A stretch of 64,000 bases of DNA from an uncultured Acetatifactor sp. (GTDB lineage: Bacteria; Bacillota; Clostridia; Lachnospirales; Lachnospiraceae). Under the pieces are notes generated by a model. It was given only the letters and a program-made list of their open reading frames with translations, was not told the origin of the DNA and made no database searches. The translations under genes and the position numbers were made by a program. Where the stretch lies: contig CAJTOJ010000018.1 of NCBI GenBank assembly GCA_910577665.1, forward strand, positions 6,751-70,750, written 5' to 3'. Below, in pieces: positions 53,922 through 60,713 of the stretch (positions are counted from its first letter, which is position 1; every line of letters begins with the position of its first letter).

Positions 53922-55241
53922 ATGCTATATGACAGGAAAATAAAATATCTGGACTATGTGGAAAATGGTGTGAGGGCTGGCGGTGGTGGTTTCGCAAAAC
54001 TGGAAATGCGAAACGGGCAGTTCCTGTTGCGCCTGCAGGTAAGTGGACTGCATGGCACGGATTCTTTCCAGCGGGATGTGATCCTGCTGACCAGCGCCGG
54101 GGAATCTGTACTGGGACAGATGGAACTAAAGGAGGGAGCGGGCAGTTTCCAGTACCAGGAGAGCCTGGAGAAAGGGATCGGGCAGAAGGGTATTGACTAT
54201 GGAGAACTACAGGGGCTTAGGGTTCCCATCAGCAATACCAGGGAAGTGCAATGTATCTGGGGAAAAGGGCCAGGCAGTACAGGGGGTATCCAGACATCAC
54301 AGAACGGAAACAGGGAGAAATCCGGATTCCATATGTCCATAGAACCAGATGCCAGGACAGCGCCAGATGGGTGGAAGGCACAGGAACCGGAGAAAGAGCA
54401 GGAAACGAAGAGGAGACAGGAACCGGAGAAGGAGCAGGAGACAAAGGGGGGACGGGAACCGGGGAAGGGGCAGGAAACGAAGAGGAGACAGGAACCGGAG
54501 AAGGGGCAGGAAACGAAGAGGAGACAGGAACCGGAGAAAGAGCAGGAAACGAAGAAAGGGCAGGAGATACACCCCCGACAGATGGATCCTGCGCCATGGA
54601 CAATACCAGATCCAGGGGCCGGGAGAAGCCGTGAGATGGCAGCAAGGATAGAGACAGTGCCAGATATCCGGGAACTGACGGATTCCAAGACAGGTTTTGA
54701 CAGGAAACCGGGATCAGATCTACAGGCAGTATCAGATCTTCGGACTGCGCCGGGGCCACAGGAGGCAGGAATGCAGGAGATGTCATCCAGGCCGGTCAGA
54801 TCTGGTTCACAACCAGCTTCAGACCGCCAGACCGCGTCCGGTGACCGGACAGCGCAGGGCAAGACAGCATCGCCCCGTCATGTGAGACTGCTGGAAGATA
54901 AATGGCAGCAACTGTCTGCCATTTACCCCCATGTACAGCCCTTCAAGGATGAGAGGGATTACCTGTCTATACGCCCCAGCGATTTTGTACTCCTGCCATC
55001 CAAAAGCTACCAGGCAGCGAATAACAGCTTTCTACTGCATGGATATTATAATTACCATCACTTGATCCTGGCCCGGATGGAGAAGAGGGGGGAGGTCACA
55101 TATTATCTGGGGGTGCCGGGAAATTACTATCCCAAGGAAAAGCAGGTAGCGGTGATGTTCGGCTTTGAAAGCTTTGAGAGCGGGCAGGAGCCTGCCCAGG
55201 CGGGGGACTTCGGATATTATATGATGCGGACGGAATTGTAG
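53922..55241 (+). CDS. Hypothetical protein with tandem 12-residue repeats (DUF6128-like)
   Basis: 439 residues. The N-terminal domain (about 1-110) looks beta-rich. A Glu/Lys/Arg/Gln-rich repeat block occupies about residues 154-213, with units such as QEPEKEQETKRR. A second disordered stretch follows, and a conserved C-terminal domain (about 325-439) ends with FLLHGYYNYHHLILAR and YYLGVPGNYYPKEKQ. The C-terminal motif resembles a clostridial domain I know as DUF6128, but I am not certain. GGGGGTGATTTT precedes the ATG at 53922. Confidence 0.65.
   Translation: MLYDRKIKYLDYVENGVRAGGGGFAKLEMRNGQFLLRLQVSGLHGTDSFQRDVILLTSAGESVLGQMELKEGAGSFQYQESLEKGIGQKGIDYGELQGLRVPISNTREVQCIWGKGPGSTGGIQTSQNGNREKSGFHMSIEPDARTAPDGWKAQEPEKEQETKRRQEPEKEQETKGGREPGKGQETKRRQEPEKGQETKRRQEPEKEQETKKGQEIHPRQMDPAPWTIPDPGAGRSREMAARIETVPDIRELTDSKTGFDRKPGSDLQAVSDLRTAPGPQEAGMQEMSSRPVRSGSQPASDRQTASGDRTAQGKTASPRHVRLLEDKWQQLSAIYPHVQPFKDERDYLSIRPSDFVLLPSKSYQAANNSFLLHGYYNYHHLILARMEKRGEVTYYLGVPGNYYPKEKQVAVMFGFESFESGQEPAQAGDFGYYMMRTEL
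54381..54560 (+). repeat. 36-bp coding minisatellite, five units
   Basis: CAGGAACCGGAGAAAGAGCA recurs with a 36-bp period from 54381, with small differences between units (GAG to GGG and so on). It is in frame and encodes Glu/Lys-rich repeats. Confidence 0.85.
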
Positions 55242-55298
55242 GGGAAACTTCCTGGAACCGGTATGTGGAGTCGGCGGGGATGCGGGTTATATGAAATC

Positions 55299-55330
55299 CA
55301 AATACCCCGCAGCAAGCTGCGGGGTATTTG
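55299..55330. terminator. Bidirectional terminator between convergent genes
   Basis: CAAATACCCCGCAGC and its exact complement GCTGCGGGGTATTTG meet with only AA between them. It lies between the repeat-protein gene (+) and the radical SAM gene (-). A-rich and T-rich ends suit both directions, though the tails are short. Confidence 0.75.
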
Positions 55331-55364
55331 ACTGTGCATTATTTTGCTGCTCACAGCAACAGAT

Positions 55365-56288
55365 TCAGATCCCCTGGCAGTCAAAAGATGGGATAAAGCT
55401 TTCACTGCATGTGCCACCAGTCTGCTGGAATCCCTGCTCGATGCCAATCCGGCCCGCAAAATCCAATACCCTGGTATATTCGGCTTCTGATACAGTGCGG
55501 CAAAGCTCTGGGATCCCGGCTACCTGTGCCAGGGGAGTATACTGGTTCATGATACTGATATAAATATGGTTTCCATAAGTATCATGGAGATACCGCAGGA
55601 TCCGCTTGGAATCCCCTGCCTGGCCAGGCAGAAGCAGGTGGCGGACCAGGACACCCCGCTGCATCAAGCCGGTGGAGGGGTGGAACACCGGGGAACCAAC
55701 CTGCCTGAACATTTCCCCAATGGCGTCAATGGCCGTCTGAAAATAATCCGGAGCATTGGCGTATCGGGCAGACAATTCCCGGGAGTGGTACTTGAGATCA
55801 GGCAGATAGACATCCACCAGACCGTCCAGCAGCATTAAGGCGGACACAGACTCATAACTGCCGGTATTGTAGACTACAGGGATAGTCAGCCCCTGGATCC
55901 GGGCCTGCTCCAGGCTGTAAGCCACCTGGGGCAGGAAATGGCCAGCGGTCACCAGGTTGATGTTGGAGGCACCTTTATCCTGGAGTTCCAGGTAGATCCC
56001 ACACAACCGGTCCAGGGAGATGGTACGCCCGGCTTCTCCCAGCGCGATGGAATGGTTCTGGCAGAAAATACATTGTAGGTTGCAGCCAGAGAAAAAGACC
56101 GTTCCAGAACCACAGCCTCCGGAGATACAAGGTTCTTCCCAGAAATGCAGGGCCGCCCTGGCGGCCCTGATCTGTGCGTCCTGCCTGCAAAAGCCTGTCT
56201 GTCCAGACATCCGGTCTGCATGGCACTGCCTGGGGCAGAGGGTACAGTCTCTCATATAGGTTTCGATTGTCTCAAGAGTCATATTCAT
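55365..56288 (-). CDS. Radical SAM protein of the PflX type (COG1313-like)
   Basis: 307 residues. The N-terminus CTLCPRQCHADRM and GFCRQ carries extra cysteines for a second iron-sulfur cluster. RAARAALHFWEEPCISG precedes the radical SAM motif SGCNLQCIFCQN (C-x3-C-x2-C). It resembles pyruvate-formate-lyase activase-like proteins of unknown substrate. GGAG precedes the ATG at 56288. It converges on the repeat-protein gene. The SRP RNA gene lies upstream on the same strand. Confidence 0.82.
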   Translation of the reverse strand: MNMTLETIETYMRDCTLCPRQCHADRMSGQTGFCRQDAQIRAARAALHFWEEPCISGGCGSGTVFFSGCNLQCIFCQNHSIALGEAGRTISLDRLCGIYLELQDKGASNINLVTAGHFLPQVAYSLEQARIQGLTIPVVYNTGSYESVSALMLLDGLVDVYLPDLKYHSRELSARYANAPDYFQTAIDAIGEMFRQVGSPVFHPSTGLMQRGVLVRHLLLPGQAGDSKRILRYLHDTYGNHIYISIMNQYTPLAQVAGIPELCRTVSEAEYTRVLDFAGRIGIEQGFQQTGGTCSESFIPSFDCQGI

Positions 56289-56371
56289 GGGAATACTCCG
56301 GTGGTGATCTGGTGCGGTACCTTAGGGTACCTGGGGGATGACATACAAAGGCCGTACACCTGGAACGATAC

Positions 56372-56468
56372 AACTCCACCCGGCTGCCTTGCGGCACATG
56401 GAAGGTTCTGCTTAGTGCTGCTTTGTTCCCAACCTGACACGGTTCGCAGACTCGCATTGCGCAAGACC
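56372..56468 (-). ncRNA. ffs: Signal recognition particle RNA, small type
   Basis: On the minus strand the conserved domain IV reads GTGTCAGGTTGGGAACAAAG, followed by CAGCACTAAGCAGAACCTTC and CCGCAAGGCAGCCGGGTGG. The 5' and 3' arms (TCTTGCGC and the matching end) pair. The RNA forms the SRP with Ffh and targets membrane proteins. The ends are approximate to a few bases. The -10-like TACAAT lies just upstream. Confidence 0.85.
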
Positions 56469-56573
56469 GAATTTCATTATTGTATCATACACCAAAATGT
56501 ACGGCTCTATTAGTGTAGCGTTTTCCAGGGCTTTTGTCAAGCAGAAAAAGTGGTTCTGCCCGTCTGCTGCATT

Positions 56574-56667
56574 TTGCATAAAACCCGGGACAGCGTGCGC
56601 CAAAACGCCTGCATTTGGCGTTTTGTGTGCATATGTTGCTGAGAACGGCGTAGCCGTGAACAGTAAC
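56574..56667 (+). repeat. Partial copy of dispersed palindromic repeat (AAAACGCC stem type)
   Basis: Starts in hairpin 1 (GCATAAAACCCGGGACAG) and contains CAAAACGCC paired with GGCGTTTTG. The end GTGAACAGTAAC (56656-56667) is intact, but the left inverted repeat is missing. It lies directly upstream of the SRP RNA gene on the other strand. Confidence 0.8.
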
Positions 56668-56707
56668 ACAGCGTACGTTTACCGTAGAGCGGCTTACGAA
56701 TATATCC

Positions 56708-56737
56708 TTGACAGCAGGAACAGGGACGTGGTATCAT
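56708..56737 (+). promoter_or_regulatory. Promoter of the structured leader transcript
   Basis: TTGACA at 56708-56713, an 18-base spacer and TATCAT at 56732-56737. It drives the leader before the GNAT and MutS2-like genes. Confidence 0.65.
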
Positions 56738-56839
56738 AAATGTCGAAATCAAGGAGTCATGCGGGGTGACCTATCCGGGATATTCTTATGTAGGGATGCC
56801 AGGCAGGATTCTGCATGATTTAAAGAGTAGGAGGATTTT

Positions 56840-56878
56840 ATGTTAAGCATTGTGGGTAAAGAGGATACTGCCAACTAA
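56840..56878 (+). CDS. Possible 12-residue leader peptide
   Basis: ATG 56840 follows AGGAGGATTTT, a strong site, and encodes MLSIVGKEDTAN before TAA. Its position inside the leader suggests translation-coupled attenuation. It is too short to test by similarity, so this is inference. Confidence 0.45.
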   Translation: MLSIVGKEDTAN

Positions 56879-57014
56879 ATAGTTGCAGGTGTAGGCTGTC
56901 CGTGTAGCAGTCTGCCCTTATGCCGGTAAGACTGCCGGTGTATCTGCCTTACAAGGTGCTTAACAGGTTTTGAGAGAATAGATTCTGTATGGATTTTCTG
57001 TCCCAGGACATGTG

Positions 57015-57037
57015 TATGGCTGTATGGCCATATTTTT
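57015..57037 (+). terminator. First terminator in the leader RNA
   Basis: TATGGC pairs with GCCATA around TGTATG, then TTTTTT. Confidence 0.6.
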
Positions 57038-57057
57038 TGTTTCCGGGGATATTTCCA

Positions 57058-57105
57058 GCCATGGTGAAGCATGCCTGAAGAGGGCGGTTTTACCATGGCT
57101 TTTTT
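57058..57105 (+). terminator. Second terminator in the leader RNA
   Basis: GCCATGGTGAA (57058-57068) pairs with TTACCATGGC (57090-57099) with one bulge, then TTTTTT. Confidence 0.75.
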
Positions 57106-57184
57106 ACCTTGTGGGCGAGTACGCTGCCAGACGGACATGAAAGCAAATAGAACAAAATGGCAACAATGATATGGAGGATGGAAC

Positions 57185-57739
57185 ATGAGACAGATTCAGA
57201 AAATGTCAGCGGTATATTTACAGAGATCCCTGGACTTTGTGGAACAGGTATTTACGGAATATTACAACGAGAAAGAAGGGAAAATGGTTCGGGCGCTGGT
57301 GGAAGATATCCGCAGCAAGAAATACTACCTGCCGGAACTGGAACTGATTATGGTAGAGGGGGATACCGAAGAGATCATTGGTTATGCCATGTTCTCCAGG
57401 TTTCAGCTGGCGGGATGCCAGGAGGACGGGATGCTGATACTCACACCTGTAGCTGTGAAGACAGCTCTCCAGAGACGGCATATTTCCAAGGAATTGCTGG
57501 AATATGGCTTTGAACGGTCGGTGGAACTGGGGTATAAAGCTGTCCTGGTGGAGGGAAACCCCAGGAACTACCATGCCCGGGGCTTTGAGACAGCGTCGGA
57601 CCACGGTATCTTAGCCGGACATTCGGTTCATCTGCCTAGTCCGGAATGCTTGATGGTCAAAGAGCTGGTACCAGGAGCGCTGGAAGACATACAGGGCTAC
57701 GTGGAATATGAGATGTATGACACACTAATGGAGGAATAA
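57185..57739 (+). CDS. GNAT-family N-acetyltransferase
   Basis: 184 residues with GNAT features: EIIGYAMFSRFQL as the beta strand with bulge, LTPVAVKTALQRRHISKELLEYGFE with the acetyl-CoA loop (TALQRRHISK, about 98-107), and a C-terminal NYHARGFE. It resembles YhbS-like acetyltransferases; the substrate is unknown. GGAGGATGGAAC precedes the ATG. The MutS2-like gene starts 31 bases after its stop. Confidence 0.82.
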   Translation: MRQIQKMSAVYLQRSLDFVEQVFTEYYNEKEGKMVRALVEDIRSKKYYLPELELIMVEGDTEEIIGYAMFSRFQLAGCQEDGMLILTPVAVKTALQRRHISKELLEYGFERSVELGYKAVLVEGNPRNYHARGFETASDHGILAGHSVHLPSPECLMVKELVPGALEDIQGYVEYEMYDTLMEE

Positions 57740-57770
57740 TTGCCTTTTTGGATGAAACAGGAGGAAGAAA

Positions 57771-59819
57771 ATGGATCAGACGGATAAAGACAGGAATAGA
57801 AAGGAGAGTATCTGCCAGCCGGCCTGCGCCAGCAAGCTGGAGTTTGATAAAGTAAAACAGCTCTGGGCTGCCTGTGCAGTTACAGAATATGCCAGGAAAG
57901 CCATACAGGAAGTACAGCCCTTTCTGCGGGAGGCGGAACTGGCAGCAGCCCTTAGGGAGACCACCCAGGCACGTTTTATGATTGAGAAATGTGGCACACC
58001 ACCCCTTTCAGCCCTGGCGGGAATCCAGGAACTGCTGGACTATGGGGAGAAGGGCCAGTGCCTTATCCCGGCCCAGCTGGAGACGGTGGCCCAGGCACTT
58101 ACAGCAGTAAAGCGGATGAAAGAATACCTGGACAGGGGCAGGGGGCATGAGATTTCCCTGGCATATTATGGAGAGAACCTGGATCCCCTGGAGGAACTGC
58201 GGCAGGAGATTGTCTCCCAGGTATGGAACGAACAGGTCTCTGACAATGCGTCCCGGCTGTTAAAAGACCTGCGGGGACAAATCCTCCGGGCAGAAGAGAA
58301 GATGCGGGAAAAGGCAGACGCCTGCATCCGCGCCCACAGGGAATGCATGTCAGACAGCTTCAGCACCATACGGAACGGACATGTGTGCATCCCGGTGAAA
58401 AAAGAATATAAATTTAAGATAGGCGGCACGGTAATCGACAAATCCGCCACAGGCAGCACTCTGTTCATAGAGCCTGTGGCCTCGGCAAAACACTACCAGG
58501 AGTTACAGGAACTACGCATAGACGAGGAAAACGAAGTCCGCCGGATCCTGTACCAGCTTACGGTGCTGGTGGGGGAATACCGGGAACCCATACTCCAGGA
58601 CATCCGCACCATGGAGAAGATGGACTTCTGCTTCTCCAAGGGCAAACTCTCCCTGGAATACCAGGGGGTGGAGCCTGCCATTACCTGGGAGAGAAGAATC
58701 TGCCTGCAGGAAGCAAGACATCCGCTGATGGAGCGGGAGGCCTGTGTCCCTCTGGAATTTGCCATGGGGGAAGGTATCCGGGGTGTGGTGATTACCGGGC
58801 CGAATACCGGGGGCAAGACAGTGGCCTTGAAAACCGTGGCTTTGAATTGCATGATGGCCCAGTGCGGACTCCACGTGTCCTGCAGGGAAGCCCTGCTGTG
58901 CATGCACAGCAATTTCCTCTGTGATATTGGGGATGGACAGAACCTGTCAGAGAATTTGTCCACCTTTTCCGCCCATATTGTGAATGTGCTGGAAATCTTG
59001 AAAAAGATAAACAGGGAAAGCCTTGTGGTCATGGATGAGCTGGGTTCAGGCACAGATCCTGCGGAAGGTATGGGGATAGCCATTGCCATTCTGGAGGAAC
59101 TGAAGAAAAGCGGTGCCCACTTCCTGGTCACCACCCACTATCCGGAGGTGAAGACCTATGCCCAGAAGGAAGAGGGGCTTGTCAACGCAAGGATGAGCTT
59201 TGACAAGGAAAATCTGAAACCCCTCTACCAGATGGTCATTGGCGAAGCCGGGGAAAGCTGCGCCTTTTATATAGCAGGCAGGCTGGGTATGCCTGGGTCC
59301 ATGCTGCACCGGGCTGCCTTGGAAGCCTATGGGAAGAGGGAAATGGAAAAAGGAACCAGGAAAAAGGAACATGTGGATTGGGGAGGCAGGGACCAGGAAG
59401 GCACCGGGAAGGAGACTGGGGAAGCAGATGCCGGGATGCCAGATAGTCTGGGATGGGAAGGTTTCCAGCACCAGGAATTACAGAAAGACAAAGGCCCACG
59501 CCTTGTGAAGAAACAGACGAAGAAGATTGCCCCCGAGATCCCTTTTAGACGCGGTGACAGCGTTATGGTACTGCCGGACCACAAGATTGGAATTGTGTGC
59601 CAGGAGGCGAATGAGAAAGGTGTTCTTCGGGTGCAGCTGCCTGGCAGGAAGATCTGGATCAGCCATAAGAGGGTCAGGCAGCTGGTGGCAGCAGAGAAAC
59701 TATACCCACCGGATTACGACTTTTCCATTATATTTGATACAGTGGAACACCGCAAGCTGCGTCATGATATGGAGCGGAAACATGTGGAAGGGAAGATGCT
59801 TGAGATGGAGGATCCATAA
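57771..59819 (+). CDS. MutS2-like ATPase lacking the Smr nuclease domain
   Basis: 682 residues. A coiled-coil clamp and core region leads to the ATPase: Walker A GPNTGGKTVALKT (about 343-355), the LSENLSTFSAHI segment and Walker B LVVMDELGSGTDPAEG. A charged linker (about 520-560) follows. The C-terminus ends in a short KOW-like part with VMVLPDHKIG and RVRQLVAAEKLYPP. Complete MutS2 is near 785 residues and ends in a Smr domain. This protein stops before it, so it may act on recombination intermediates or stalled ribosomes without its nuclease (inference). Confidence 0.85.
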   Translation: MDQTDKDRNRKESICQPACASKLEFDKVKQLWAACAVTEYARKAIQEVQPFLREAELAAALRETTQARFMIEKCGTPPLSALAGIQELLDYGEKGQCLIPAQLETVAQALTAVKRMKEYLDRGRGHEISLAYYGENLDPLEELRQEIVSQVWNEQVSDNASRLLKDLRGQILRAEEKMREKADACIRAHRECMSDSFSTIRNGHVCIPVKKEYKFKIGGTVIDKSATGSTLFIEPVASAKHYQELQELRIDEENEVRRILYQLTVLVGEYREPILQDIRTMEKMDFCFSKGKLSLEYQGVEPAITWERRICLQEARHPLMEREACVPLEFAMGEGIRGVVITGPNTGGKTVALKTVALNCMMAQCGLHVSCREALLCMHSNFLCDIGDGQNLSENLSTFSAHIVNVLEILKKINRESLVVMDELGSGTDPAEGMGIAIAILEELKKSGAHFLVTTHYPEVKTYAQKEEGLVNARMSFDKENLKPLYQMVIGEAGESCAFYIAGRLGMPGSMLHRAALEAYGKREMEKGTRKKEHVDWGGRDQEGTGKETGEADAGMPDSLGWEGFQHQELQKDKGPRLVKKQTKKIAPEIPFRRGDSVMVLPDHKIGIVCQEANEKGVLRVQLPGRKIWISHKRVRQLVAAEKLYPPDYDFSIIFDTVEHRKLRHDMERKHVEGKMLEMEDP

Positions 59820-59826
59820 AGGCAGT

Positions 59827-59910
59827 AGTATTGCCGCCAGGTGTTGTCGCGTCCTTCGCGTGACAACACCGAAACGGGTGCATCCTGTTGCTGTTTTCGG
59901 CTACGCTATG
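59827..59910 (+). repeat. Diverged copy of dispersed palindromic repeat
   Basis: Hairpin 1 reads GGTGTTGTCGCG paired with CGCGTGACAACACC, an extended version of the GTGTTTTCACGC/GCGTGACAAAC hairpin of full copies. GTTGCTGTTTTCGGCTACGC follows. The terminal repeats are not recognisable. Confidence 0.65.
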
Positions 59911-59934
59911 AAAAGTATCCATTCAGCAGCGGCC

Positions 59935-60130
59935 ATTCACAAAGTTGTGTTCAGCAGCGCCCCATTCGCAAAAATCGTGCCTTTCGGCACTCTTTTGCTG
60001 CTTACGCAGCTTTTTTTGCTCATTAATGGGGCGCTCCCTCAGTGGAAACCGATGGATGAAAATTCGTGCGAGCACGATTTTCATCCATACGCTTCCCACT
60101 GGCTGAACTTTTATGTAAAAAGTGATTGCT
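59935..60130 (+). other. Densely palindromic region before tRNA-Ala
   Basis: Nested palindromes: AGCGCCCCATT (59956-59966) with AATGGGGCGCT (60025-60035) enclosing GTGCC/GGCAC and GCTGC/GCAGC hairpins, the latter followed by seven T. Then CAGTGG/CCACTG enclose ATGGATGAAAATTCGTGC paired with GCACGATTTTCATCCAT (one bulge). No ORF fits. Confidence 0.6.
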
Positions 60131-60162
60131 TTTTTTAAGCTAGTGTGATACACTACTCCTAT

Positions 60163-60235
60163 GGGGTATTGGCGCAGTTGGGAGCGCGCCACACTGGCAG
60201 TGTGGAGGTCACGGGTTCGAATCCCGTATGCTCCA
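60163..60235 (+). tRNA. tRNA-Ala with anticodon GGC
   Basis: 73 bases. The acceptor stem GGGGTAT pairs with ATGCTCC (two wobble pairs). The D arm is GCGC/GCGC, the anticodon arm CCACA/TGTGG around CTGGCAG (anticodon GGC) and the T arm CGGGTTCGAATCCCG. CCA is not encoded. A T-run follows immediately. Confidence 0.93.
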
Positions 60236-60310
60236 TTTTTTGGTGGAAGTGATAAGTCATTGCTTTGCAAAGGAGGGCTTCTGCCAAAACAATCTAAAAT
60301 AGTAAAGAAA

Positions 60311-60571
60311 CCAGGAGGAAAGGAATGTTTCGGTAATCTATGAAGAGCAACTACACAAAGGCTTTCAGAAGGCAGTATTCTGCCGGATGCTTTTTGTGTG
60401 CCGATCATGGAGAAGAGACATTGTGATCCTCAGACAGGATAAGGACTGACCATATCTGTAAAACTGTGTGCCGTAAGGTGACATAGGGATTGGTTAGATC
60501 CAGAGAAGACTGGCAGGGTATACATGTGGGAATCTGCTTTCGGCACATAAAGAACCGGAAGCAGTTTTTTT
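60311..60571 (+). promoter_or_regulatory. Attenuator leader of the ABC-F gene with two short upstream ORFs
   Basis: AGGAGGAAAGGA is followed by ATG TTT CGG TAA (60325-60336), a three-residue ORF. Three bases on, a 28-codon ORF begins (60340-60426, MKSNYTKAFRRQYS at its start). Stem arms ACACAAA and TTTGTGT (60353-60399) lie inside it. The leader ends in the terminator at 60534-60571. Drug-stalled ribosomes on the short ORF could favour read-through, as in other ABC-F leaders. Confidence 0.55.
60534..60571 (+). terminator. Attenuator terminator before the ABC-F gene
   Basis: CTGCTTTCGG pairs with CCGGAAGCAG (one G-U) around an 11-base loop, followed by seven T. Confidence 0.8.
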
Positions 60572-60713
60572 ATGCGTAAATTTTCCACTTTACCGGCAAT
60601 TGGCAGGGGAGAAACAGAGCTCTGCTATCTGTGACAGGTCTTGTAGTGTCACTTGTCATATGCTGTATGCGGATAAGCTGCCGGTTTGGAATGGGCGCGG
60701 TAAGGAGGTTTAT

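Larger units (their letters stand above)
56744..57105 (+). ncRNA. Long leader RNA with a short ORF and tandem terminators
   Basis: About 360 bases, GC-balanced and rich in short inverted segments (for example GTAGACTG-like arms near 56900-56960). No coding frame other than the 12-codon ORF fits. It ends in two terminator hairpins 80 bases before the GNAT start. It could be an attenuated leader or a small RNA. No known riboswitch core was recognised. Confidence 0.5.

Noticed and set aside
54381..54560. CRISPR-like 36-bp repeats
   Set aside because: The units are directly adjacent with no spacers and are in frame within a coding sequence.
56744..57105. tmRNA, RNase P RNA or 6S RNA
   Set aside because: No tRNA-like ends, no RNase P core motifs and no clear 6S open-promoter structure were seen.
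7771..59910. CRISPR array from repeated sequences
   Set aside because: The repeats are scattered kilobases apart, vary in length and have no regular spacers; no cas genes are present.
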